The notes beneath the pieces are model-generated. The model was not told the DNA's origin. It saw only the letters and a program-made list of their open reading frames with translations, and did not search any database. Below, piece by piece: positions 10,915 through 23,000 of a DNA stretch of 39,801 bases (positions are counted from its first letter, which is position 1; every line of letters begins with the position of its first letter). Origin of the DNA: Elysia marginata (lineage: Eukaryota; Mollusca; Gastropoda; Plakobranchidae); the NCBI GenBank assembly GCA_019649035.1, contig BMAT01005282.1, positions 194,009 to 233,809 on the forward strand, in the 5' to 3' direction. A program made the translations under genes and the position numbers.

Positions 10915-12893
10915 GTAAGTCTGGTCAATTTTTATTTTAAATTTTGTTCCTTTCGGAGACTCTCCTTATTGTAGTATGCTTAAATTCATAGTTGGATAAG
11001 CCTACTTAGTTGCGGTTCAAAATGTTATGTTTTTGATTAGATAATCATTCTAAAACAAAAATACTAAAATGGTTGAGAAGCATTAAATGGCACAGAAGCA
11101 AGTCATTTATTTACTCTGTTCAGAAGTGCTACATTAACTTCTTTACCCTTTGTGCATCTTGTAAACTATTTTTATTGCTGTGAGCCGGTGGGAAGGTTTG
11201 GTGGTTGATTTTCTACCAACTTATAGTTTGTATTCTTTGCCTCTGTTGCTGATGACTTAACTATGCACAAGTCCTTTCACCCAGTCACTCCAGTAAATTC
11301 TAGTTTAATCCATAAGGCACACAGATAATGTGGTTTATCTTTATTCAAGAATTTGAAAAGGAGCACATTACATAGCACTGCTGAAATATCTGATTTCTAA
11401 TGTGTAATCTTGGGTTTATGAGTTTCAAGATTACCCCTAGGGTTTCCCTAGTTTTGCTCATAATCAGTCAGAAGTCATTATTGACCTGAAAATAATAAAG
11501 TGGTAGAATATGCATCAGATACTTGTATCAAATTAATTTGAGCAAACAATAACACGCAACCACACTCCATCCATTACTTATTTACGTTGACGAACCATTT
11601 CATATCAGAAAAATAGAACGTGCTTTTAAACTAGACAGAGTAGAAATTTTTAATTCTGTGTGACCTGTTTGAGGCAATTTCGTAACATAAATGTGCTAGA
11701 ATAAACGTTTAAGACTTTTATTTATGTACATAAACAATAATTGACGCGCTCGTTTTCAAAGTCCAATACTAAGACTTAAGTCAGTTGTGTAATGCCTCTT
11801 CTTTTTTCAGATAGGTTGCAATTATCTGGTACTCAATGCATGATTGTTATGTTTGTTTTGCCTTCTCCAAGGTTTATCTGGGCTGTATTAGTGGGAGTCA
11901 TGGCAGTACTGCTGGGTATGACATTGTACAATCTGATAACAGATTTGAGCGAGCGACCCATCAAAACTGTCAACAAGATCTCTTTGCATGATGAGCTCCC
12001 GTTCCCAGCAGTGACAATTTGCAATATGAACCAGTTCATCATTGATCGAGTGCCAGATAATCCCATGGTGAGTTTTGCCTTCTACTTTCTCAACCTAAAT
12101 TGTTCTTGCAAAAGCTCAATCATTGTCGCCTTGGCTTTGACTATAATAAATAACGAGGCCTATTTGGCATAAGTGGGCAGATATAGGCCTATTTTGACTA
12201 AAGAAACGCATTAAAATATGAACTATTTCAGATACAAACTCATAATGTTTTATGTTTGAAGAATTTACAAAATTTACAAAATTACTTATAATGTCTTAAC
12301 CCTTCTGATAATGCACACAGTTTGTACCAGTGTTACCTATGATAATTTAATAATTCGCCTAAATGGTACTAATTCGATAAGGCCGTGTCAGCTGTCTTCA
12401 CAATACTCTATAAATCATATTTAAAACCAATACCAAAGACGCAATAAGTCGAAATGCTGACGCATATGACATTAACCAGGAAATCTTAGCTAGGCAGGTG
12501 CTAAAAACGTGAAAACTGAGAAAAATATCAGAGAGGAAACCAAAATATTAAAATTACAGGAAAATAGAGAAGGGTGGGGTGGACGATTATGTAATGTTAT
12601 ATTTTCCGTACACTGTCAATCTCATACTAAGAGTAAGAGTTTGATCGGGGGAAAGAAAGAGAGGAATAAGCTCAGGAAAGGGAACAAGAGAGAGAGATAA
12701 AGAAGTAAGGGGGTAGTGGTTTTTTTAATACATAGCGGTAGTTCATATACACTGAAAAAAAGATGTACTCAAAACTAATGCGCACAGCACAAAGGCGAAA
12801 AAACCTTACCGAGATTGTGTTTTAAACCCTGTCAAAATGTTCCTGTTTTAATCTAGCTCATTTTCACCTTCCATAGAACGGGTAACTCTGCTA

Positions 12894-12936
<43 letters not shown>

Positions 12937-12951
12937 TAATGCAAATGTAAG

Positions 12952-13016
<65 letters not shown>

Positions 13017-13971
13017 TCTCTCTCTCTTTTCTTTTCTCTGTCTTTCTCTTTCTTGTCTTTCACTCGATCCCTCTGTAGATTTCTTCCTCTTCTTCACCTA
13101 GATCTAGACCTGGCTCGATGCGGGCCTCTAGATAAAGCTTTCTGATCATCTATAAATGCCATTACATTAATGATATAAGCTAATAGGCCAGCAAGTAAAA
13201 CAATGTATTTGTAAAAAATTCTCGATTTCATTCATCTTGTTCATGAAGCTTTGCGCCTCATTTGCCATTTAAACAGAAAAGAAGAATTATGGCTTGAAGC
13301 TTGACAATAATTCACGCACACCCGTTTCAAGGAAAAAATTAATCTTGTTCTAGATCTACATTTCAATTTATCATTGTCAGCAAGCTTAGAGCCATTATGA
13401 AATCTATAACACGAACATTGGTGAACATTTTCATTCATAACGTTTATTGTTTTATCAACTTCATTAGCTTAAAATTTTACATTAGCAATGACGCGCAAAG
13501 CATGTTAAAGTAAAATTTCATTCATAAAATCTACCATTGTTCGAATTTGCGTTTCTCACTGTAGCCTGATCTTTTATTGTATAAAAAAACTTATTCAGCA
13601 CCAGCGTAACGCGTCATTACGGAGAGAGAGCTTTTTCTTTCGCGGGTCCATCTACTTGGAATAAAATCCCTGAAGAATTAAGACAAACAACAAGTTTAGA
13701 TCATTTGAAAAAGGTTCTAAAGACGCATCTTTTCCAGAAGTATATTAAGTTGGTCCCCACTGATTATGTTAGTTAAATAACTTTTTCTTTTTCTTTAAAT
13801 GATTTAAATCTGCTGTACACATGTACCTAAGTATGCTTAAAAGTACGTATGTAAAGCACCTGGAGCAAACTTATGTTTTGTTGTGAAAGTGTACCTAAGT
13901 ATGTAATTGAAATTATGTATGTAAAGCGCCTAGAGCTAACACCTGTTGGAATAGGCGCTATATAAAAAGCC

Positions 13972-14040
<69 letters not shown>

Positions 14041-17000
14041 TCATGAACGCATTTCGACGTTCAAGTAAAGCCCAAAACAGATTTGAAATGGAGAAAAAAA
14101 ACTTGGATGGGCACCACGATTTCAAATAAATTTAAAAAAGCATAATTATTGGCAGAGGTTCCAGACCATTCTAAATGCCCTCTTACATCAATTTAGTGTG
14201 ATTTGAAATGGACAGGCTAATTTTCCCAATTTTAAGCTTCCCACAAAAAAGCCTTTGCTGGCTGAAAGTTCACCCCAACTCCGATTATAATAAGATTATA
14301 AAACCATGGTTAATATTTTTTTTGTTTATCCAGTTTTGCGAAACGATGAGCTTTTTTCGCCAAATGTTGTGCGAGAGCGGAATTGAAAATAAGTTCCGTT
14401 TAGTCATATATAATTTGTCCTCTTTAGCAGTCCCAGGTACATAAAAAGCAGGCCTCTTCAAAAGGAAGACACCTTTCACATTGTAAACCTAAAAAATTTT
14501 GTGTCTTTTTACGGCATCCTCTGCACAATCTGCGAATTTTTCTGTGTACCTGCATTCTTTTCTAAAAGTTCCTCAATGAGGCGGGTGGTAACATTCATAT
14601 GAAGAGCAGAGAGAGATTTTTAGGGTCTAAAATTTTAACCACAATAAAGCCTACCTTAAGTTTGGCGGCAAAGGGTCGTTCGTGCAATACCATGCTGTTA
14701 GTGCTTCATAAGGAGTCTCTACAACACTGCAGCCATCCATGTCTATTTAATTCGATGGAAGCTAGGCCAACACAGATTGAGTTTTGGTTAGAAAAAGCTT
14801 TTCGGCTCGCCCTTTTTTATCTTATTATTACTTTATTCTGATTTGCTTTCTTCGTCTAATAGATCTAATCGTTTGCTGCAGCTGGGCAGTATAAAGAAGA
14901 TTTCTTAGTTTTAAATCAACTGTTAATTAGCGCTGACATACTACAAGAATAGTGGTAACTGTTGGTATTTTGAGTTGATTATAAATTGCAATCAATATAT
15001 CGCTTTTTTCGTTTTTGGCGACTGTAAACAAAGATTAAATGGATAATATGGTTAATGTAAGAGCCCAAAAAATCGCCAGCCTCAGTTCATACAGTTGGGC
15101 AAGCGCCAGAAGGTTGTATAACAAAGAGCTAAGGCTGGGTTTGTATAGGACGTGTGAAACCCCCATGAAGCGAAACGCAGAACTGGTGAGCATGACCCCG
15201 GTTCATAAAAGCTTTTTGCAAAAAACTGACTTTTCAAAAAAAAAGTAACCGTGTGAGTAAAAAGGACATTAGAGAAATCAATCAGGCCGGCCACATAGAA
15301 CGTTCCCTAATAGTAGAACAGCGCACACGGGGTGAAGCGTATGGGAAAGGAGTGAACATGTTCATTCCTCGTGTGACGTGTCTCGAAACACCTCAGGCAA
15401 GGGCAACATTTTTTTTCAGGTACATTGTTAAAAAGAAAATGCCAACTATGATTACATATTCGAAATTTATGCTCAGAAGCAATGCAGAAAGTTACTAAAT
15501 GCGTCAGAGTTATTTTTTAAAGAAGTCAATGTTCAAACTCATTTTTATCGTAAAAAATGCACCAATCTCGTGCCATTTCTAAAGCCTAGCCACAAGTTTA
15601 TGTGAGCTGCGTGTTGATGTTCAACTGTTGTGCGAGTCGGTGCTCAGAGGTTTCACACGCCCCATATGAAGTGAGGCTTATGCCCAACAACATAATTCTG
15701 TTTCATATGAATCCCACCTTGCTGAAGATACGACATGTGCTCTTTTACAAGAGTGAGTACGCTGGCTTGGGTTTTTCTCGAGGAGGAATGAATGATTTCA
15801 ACAACCTAACAGATATATCTGGTGATGAGCTCCTTCGGATTACTCATTACGCAGCTCCCAGGTATGTAGATGTAACACATAGCTCGCTGTTTCTTTTGGA
15901 CACCTCTAGTCACGTGGTCTATAATTATGCAATCTGAGGCCGCTTGTGAAGAGCAGAGTAAATAAGTTCATATGTAAAAAGTTTTCTTCCTAATGAATTA
16001 CAGCTAAGACAAATTAAGAACTGAAAAACACGGGACTCATCATTTTTTTTCATCTATTACTAGGAAGTAGCAATACCATAAATATTATTTCATAGGGGAA
16101 GAAAGATTGTAGCTGCGAAATTTGCACATTTAAAGTGAGACGTACATGGTTCTTTAAAAACACATTGCTTGTTCCAAGAAACTACTAAAGGCTTTTTGTT
16201 TTTGTTTATTAGCTTTATCCTCGGCAGCTCAACTGAGGCTTGCACACAAGTGTTAGATTTGCTTTTTTAAAACTCTTTTTTTTAATTATTGAAACTATTT
16301 TCGCCCTCGCGGTAGGTTGGAAGAGCTTATTTGGAGATGCTCGTGGAAATCTCAAGACATAGATTGCAAGGATATTTTCCAGCCAGTAAACACAAGCTAC
16401 GGCAAGTGCTACATCTTTAATGCGGATAAACAAAATGTTCGAAAGTCAAAAATGAGTGGATTCAGGGAGAGTTTGAAAGTCATGATAAATATCCAGAACC
16501 AGAAAAGCTTCTTTTCACAGTACATGGAGGCTGGAATTTTCGTAAGTAGTGTGATTTTTCATACCAAACTGTATCTAATATACGAGGGTCTTTCAAAAAG
16601 TTTTGCCTCCTCTTCAATAATTTCTAAACTATACAAGATATCTTCATTGAAAGTGAACACAACTGACTTCAATATGTATGCTTTTAAGCCCCCAAAACAG
16701 AATTATGTTATCATGTCAAACCTTTATGCTAAACTGTTTACGTCATAAAGGCTAGACACATTAGCGCCGAGAAAACAGCGTCTAGCAAACCTTTGAATGG
16801 GCGCTCAAAGCGAAGAGTTGTTATTGAGTTTCTAACTGCATAGGGGGGCTGCACATATTGATATTCATAGGCGAATGAAGTTTGTCTATGGTGAAGCGTG
16901 ATGTAGAATTTAGTACTGTTCGTAAATAGCAAATCAGTTCAGCAGAGACAGATTTGCCAAACCAACTCATTGTGGTCCTGTCAATTCTGCCAGGGATGTT

Positions 17001-20000
17001 CAGGAGAGTGTGGACGAGATCATCCTAGCAAATCGACAGATAAAAGTAATAGATGTCAGTGCAATGCTAGGGATTCCGTAGGGATTACACAGTATGCTAT
17101 TTCATGATGAATTAGGTTACAGGCAAGTTTGTGCACTGAGCTGAAATTGAACCGAAGTGAAGTTGGTGAGGAACTCTTGACCCGTTATACTGATGCCGCT
17201 GGAGCTTTCTTACGCCTTATAGTCACAGGATACGAGACTTGGGTACACCTTTATGAACGCAGGCACCCTGGTTCACCTGGTTCTATTAAGTTCAAACAAT
17301 GGACCACATCCTATCTGAAGGGCCTCACTGCACTGATGCTGCACAGGCCTGGATCATACATTGGCGCGACAAGATATGATGATGATGATTAAGTTCAAAG
17401 TTGTTTCATCTGCAGAGAAAGTGCTTATGACAATGTTTTGGGACTGCGATGGTCTGGTTTATGTGTAATTTTTCTAACAGGGTTCCGCTTTCAACCATCT
17501 CTGAACGATATATTGAGGCCCTGGGAGAATTAGGAGCACGGCTGTCACAGTTCGGTCCGATAAAATGCAATTTTGCACCAGGACAACTCCCATCCACACA
17601 CGATTCGACAAACCCAAGATGGCATGAAAAGTCTCAGAGTCACAGCACCCATCATAAACTCTTACCTTGGTCAATCTCACTTATTTTTTTCCTAAGCTGA
17701 AGGAGAACTTTAAATAGAAATGCTGTGCAGGAGTTCAAATTGATGTGCGTCGCTGGTTCAGAAAAAAAATAACCACATGAATTTCTTGCCGACGGCATGC
17801 GGCAACTTATTCGACGTTGGCGGACAAAGAAGTCGAATATGTTGAAAAGTAGAGGCACTGTTAGGTAGCAGAAATCATAAGCTTTCATTTGGTGTTAAAC
17901 GTTCGTGTGTAGCACCAGTAGAAAAGAAATTGTGAACTTTGAGGCAAAACTTTATAGTGACCCTCGTATATACCAATAATGTGTGGCACTAACTTTATTA
18001 CACAAACCACCTGTAAAGGCCGTCTCTTCAACCATGTGTTCTCCATTGGACGCAGTTAGTTCTCTTAATCGATCAACGTAGCACTACTTATAAACAAGAT
18101 TAAAAGTCAATTGGAAAAATTTAAAACTTTGAAGAAATGCTCAAACGTAGATTTACACTTCCTTGTTTGAGAGTAATTTGAATTTGGTCTCTATATTCCT
18201 GTATGTGCAAAATTGGAAAATGTTCTTCCCAACTACTAGCATTCTTTGTACTGCCATTGCCATTAGCTGTAGCAAAACTGGCTTGTTATCTTTCACTTTG
18301 TAAATAGAACACTTTGCTTTTGTTCTCGGTGCAATTAAGTTATTTCAAAGCAGATATGAGTGTTTTGATAGCCATAGACATTTTGATAGTTCCACGTCAA
18401 CTCAGTTGCCTCTTCTGCAGTGAACAATAATCGATCTACTGTCATCAAGTTTTTAATTTTAGCAATGCGTCTTATGCATTATCAAGGTTGTATTTCAGAT
18501 AGTTAACTGCCCTGTATTTATTTTTTTATCAAATTGGGATTTCATGGTGTACAGTAATATCATTGAAAATGTTGATATAATAAAGACCTCACATGCGCTT
18601 TATAACTAGGAGGAGAGCCTTTTTCCTTTAATAAGTTCGGTTTTCCTTACTCATAATCTGATTTAACCTAACGCACGGAGGGTGGGGTGACAGCTTATTA
18701 GAATCATATCTTACCACTGAAGATCGCCCTTGTGTGTATTTATTTGTATTCTCCTGTTGTGCAAATGCTCTTGACTTGAGATATTCTTTTCAGCTACTAA
18801 TAAACGAGCAAGGAGCCATGCTGGTACCTCAACTCGACGGAAACACTATACGGCCCGGTGTGTCAGCAAAGATCAAATTGACGCGTACAGACGTGAGTTT
18901 GTCTAGACTTCCTGTTATTTAGACGTCATGGGCTCCCTCGTAGTTGTCGACACTCGGCTTTCGGGCTGAGAGTTCCGGGGTTCGAGCCCTTGCTTCGGTA
19001 GCCATTCCTTCGCTGCACGCGGGTGTTAAATAAGTACCCGATTAAGGGCCATGAAAGATCTTTTCAGTATGCTAGAGTAATGCGCTCTTACAGCTTCTCC
19101 TATGTGAGTTCAAAGGTGATTTGGTTGATAATGGCCTTCCAGGGTACCCATGTAAAGCGCTTACGGCATTAGTGGACTAGGTGCTGTAAGGATACGCTCT
19201 TTAAGTTACTTTACTTTAATTTGAGAGATAATTATAGTAAAGCCACATAAACAAGTTTACATTCAGCCTATTTCAACTCACGTGATTTACCCCCCCCCCT
19301 CTTTGAAGTCTGATCTGTCATTTTATATACAAGGTTTGCAATAACAAATAACATTTTCTAAAGATGCGTTTTAAGAACGATAGAAAAATGTGAGAATGTC
19401 AAAAAGAGAAAAAAAACACTGCCACGTGAATTATAACAGCACCACCAAAACCAGAACAGTTTAAGTTTATAAACAGTGTAAACAATATTTATATGCAGTC
19501 ATTTTATATGCAGTGGTTCTTACAAAACTGTTTTGTGTTGCTGTAGATTATTCAAGATATTCCATTCCTCCCAGCGGGATAATTGGCAGCAACACAAGAG
19601 CACAAGCATTTTATACCTTTGCTCAGTTTGATAAGATAACTGCTCATTTCTTTGCCCAAACTGTTCTACTGCTATCTTTATTTATTGCGGCAATCAGTGA
19701 AGATGTGTCAGGGGGAAACAGAAATAAATCTACTTTAAAAGACACTTTTTAAATTCCAATTTCCGACACCCGACTCGAATTTGCACTGGTCGCGACACAT
19801 TTTTGTTTATCAGTTTTTTATCTCCTTTATCAAGTTACATGTCGCAAGTTTGGTAAAAAAAAAATAATAACCAAGAGATGCACTAGCATACAATTTAAGC
19901 AGCTTGTCGCGCTATTGATGATTGAGAACTGACGATAATTTCTTTCACTAATTTCGTACAAGTTATTGATGTGAATATGACCATTATTATAAAGTTCACT

Positions 20001-23000
20001 ACCGAATTATATTTCTTATATTGTTGGTTTCTCAGCACATCAGACTACCCTTTCCTTACAAGGCGTTCTCAAACAGCTATTGCGAGGATACCGAGGCAGA
20101 GAACTATTTCAATAAACTCAGCACCAACCACATCTACTCGCACACCGCCTGCCAAACGGAGTGCGCCGTTAAGTCTCACATAAAACATTGTGGGTGTAAA
20201 GGATTCAACGACGTGGGTAATGTAATGCATAATTAAAGTCGTGAAGTTTATATGATGGTAGGAATCTCGTGGCATTCTTAATGGTTGCAAATGAGGGTGG
20301 GGGTAGGGGGGGGGGCTATCACATTATAAAGTTGTTGTCAAGTGTTGTGCATCGGCATCATTTCACAGTTGTGCGTTTATTCGGTGTTCTGTTTACTTCT
20401 CCAGGCGATTTTCCTATTTGTAGCGTCAAGCAGTATTTGACGTGCTATGTTCGTTCAGCAAGTAAGTGTTAAAATTGTATTTCTCAATAATTTTGCAGAT
20501 AGTGTAAACTTTTGATAACAGAGTAACAGTAGCCATACTGATAACAATAAACATCAATCTACAGTTGTGTTGGCCACTATTTTTCTGTCAGTATCCCAAA
20601 GATGTATAATTATGAGACATTATGTTCCTTTTTCTAATAACATATTTTATTCTTTAACTGTTTCAAGAAAATTATTGAGTGGTTACTTATTGATTTCACA
20701 TATTTGGTAATTTGATTGGTTTTGTTACGGTCCATCTATATCATGACTTTAGATTTCTTTTTTTTTTAACGATAATCTTTTCCTGTATAGAGGTTAATTA
20801 TGTGATTAATAACATGTTTTCTGAGGTGGATTTTTAGGTCTTTTTAAACTCAATATTAGCAAGCGATATATACATTACTTACAGTATAGAATATGAGCTT
20901 TTTAAACAGTTTCTACAAGTGGTTTTAATAGCTAAGACCTAAATCATCTGATGTAGATTGATGTTGTGATGTATAGAAAGCTAATTGTTTGCATAACTCT
21001 TGGTTTATGCAGGCACATTCAGTCAAGCTGAGCTCATAGCGTGTGGATGTAGAGAACAGTGCAAGACAGTTTCCTATGAGTTAGAAGTCTTTTATGCAGA
21101 CTTTGCCTCCACTTTTATCCAAGAAGCGGCCATCCAAGATAAGCTGACAATTCCTAACAACGTTCCGTAAGTTTGATATTCTAAACTTAATGGTAATAAT
21201 GCATATATCGACAAAAAACTTAGTTTAAGTTTTATTAAAATTACGCTACGTAAATTTAGGCAGCTGCAAATATAGGATGAAGTAATAGGGGATGAGATTT
21301 CAACAAGAGTAGTGGAACTTTCCTGATGTCTTTCTGAGTGAGATTTAATCATTAAGGCTAGCACTTGCCGATTTACGTTCTAGCGTATTTTTTAGAAAAT
21401 ATTGTAAAGACAATATTATGTGAAAATTAAATGGGATTACCCGCTGTCTTAAGAATACAATCTTTTAAACTTTATGCGACATATTTATTTTGAAAATAAA
21501 CTTTTTATTTAGCTCTATAGTTTTTTAGTTCTAGATGTGAAATCGTTTATAAAAGCATATAAGACCCTAAAATCTAGGTCTAGATTACAATAACCATTAT
21601 AGTATTTTTGAGTGTTGTCTTCTAGAAAAAGGACGTCACTCTTGTTTTACCTCTAATCTCATTCCCTATTAAGCGGATAGTTTAGATATTGCTACATGGA
21701 TATTATTGTATGATTGGAACCGTCAACTTAAACAGTAGATTTTAACTTGTCTATCAATTTAACATCATACCTATCAGTTCATATATGTGACGATAATCAA
21801 TCTGCCCAGCAGGGTTATTTTCATCAGATCACAAAAGGCATTTCGCAGGAAAAGTGTACACTGAAAAGTCTTTTACTATTTAGGCAATAAGTTTTTATTT
21901 TTCGGCTGCCTCTTCATACATACTAAACTAGTGGTTAGAGAATAAATCAGAATGGATTTATACAGAACAGATGAACAGTGGCCCAAAGTCTCACACTACG
22001 AAAACTTATAGAAGGAATACAGACTAAAAATTTGCCAGCACTTCTCACGTTTGTCGACTTTAGCAAAGCCTTTGACTATGTACATCGAAGAAAGCTGATG
22101 GAGATAAGACGGCGTACGCAATTCCTCTTAAAATACCGTAGTCACCGCTATCCATATGGTTTAAATGCACACTGCAGCCCAAGTCATATCTACAGTACTA
22201 CAAGGAGACACCTTGGGGTCATATCTCTTTATAATCATTCTAGACCAAGTCATGGGGCAAACAACTGAAGAGCAACAAAACGTGGGATTTATTCTTGATA
22301 GAGCTAAAAGCAAGCGACACCCGGCAAAAGTTGTTTGTGATGCTGATTTTGCAGATGACTTGGCACTAATGCCCAACAATCTAAACCAAAAGCAAATATG
22401 GGTTTGAACGAACAGCAAGGCAAATAGAACTACACATCTACAGCTCCAAATTTCATTTTATGCTCTTCAATCAAGACAAAGCATAAATGGAAAAGATAGG
22501 TGGAGTTGTGGTGAACAAAGTAGAGGGCTTTCGAAGTTTCGATACTTGGGAGCATAGGATATATAAATAACAGACTTGGGGTGTCCTAGTCAGCACTATC
22601 TAAACTAGATAAAATTTAGAGATCTGGATTGAAGGAAGAACTATAGATAAAGTTTATTTTTAGACCGGCCGTAGAAACTGTTCTCTGACATGGATCAGGC
22701 AAACAAAGACAGCAAATATGAAGCTAGACGGCGTCTTCACAAAGATGCTTAGTAGCAGGACAAAATCCCAAATAAAGCCCTACGCGGTAAAATGCCAAGC
22801 ATGACAACCACAATAAAGGAAATACACCTCAGTTTGAGATGCCACTGTCAGAGAAACAAAAAAGAAATAGCACATGAACTTATTCCATGGGAAGCTAAAC
22901 TTGGGGAAAAAAGCGTGGGTTGACAGTAACGTACATACATTGATCAACTTGAACTGGACTTAAGAATACCACGGGAAAATCTTGCCTGTGAAATAGAGGG

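Larger units (their letters stand above)
12068..15751 (+). other. Intron 2, repeat-rich
   Basis: 3684 bp. It holds AAT and CT microsatellites, the tail of a CR1/L2-like LINE with its ATT tract, and an inverted-repeat-bounded element ending just before exon 3. A further coding exon could hide here, because the encoded 119-178 region is shorter than in ASICs. I found no candidate with compatible phase. Confidence 0.7.
16581..17968 (+). mobile_element. Mariner-type (Tc1/mariner) DNA transposon, inactive
   Basis: Terminal inverted repeats TACGAGGGTC...AGTTTTGCCTC (16581-16609) and GAGGCAAAACT...GACCCTCGTA (17941-17968) agree over about 28 bp. TA dinucleotides lie at both outer edges (16579-16580 and 17969-17970), as expected for TA target duplication. 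The 1388-bp length includes a 103-bp nested insertion, giving about 1.29 kb for the original, the normal mariner size. The interior carries a degraded transposase. The element is on the + strand within an intron of a + strand gene. Confidence 0.88.
16542..18793 (+). other. Intron 4, mostly a dead mariner element
   Basis: 2252 bp. The mariner remnant fills 16581-17968. The remaining 825 bp up to exon 5 shows nothing recognisable. Confidence 0.8.

Noticed and set aside
12848-13097. Two minus-strand open frames with Arg-Glu and Tyr/Ile runs.
   Set aside because: They are translations of the CT and AAT microsatellites.
14334-14436. Possible extra channel exon in intron 2, with a strong acceptor (T-rich tract then CAG) and a GTACAT donor.
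   Set aside because: It would start in phase 0 but end in phase 1, incompatible with exon 3 (phase 0), and its translation FCETMSFFRQMLCES... has no family resemblance.
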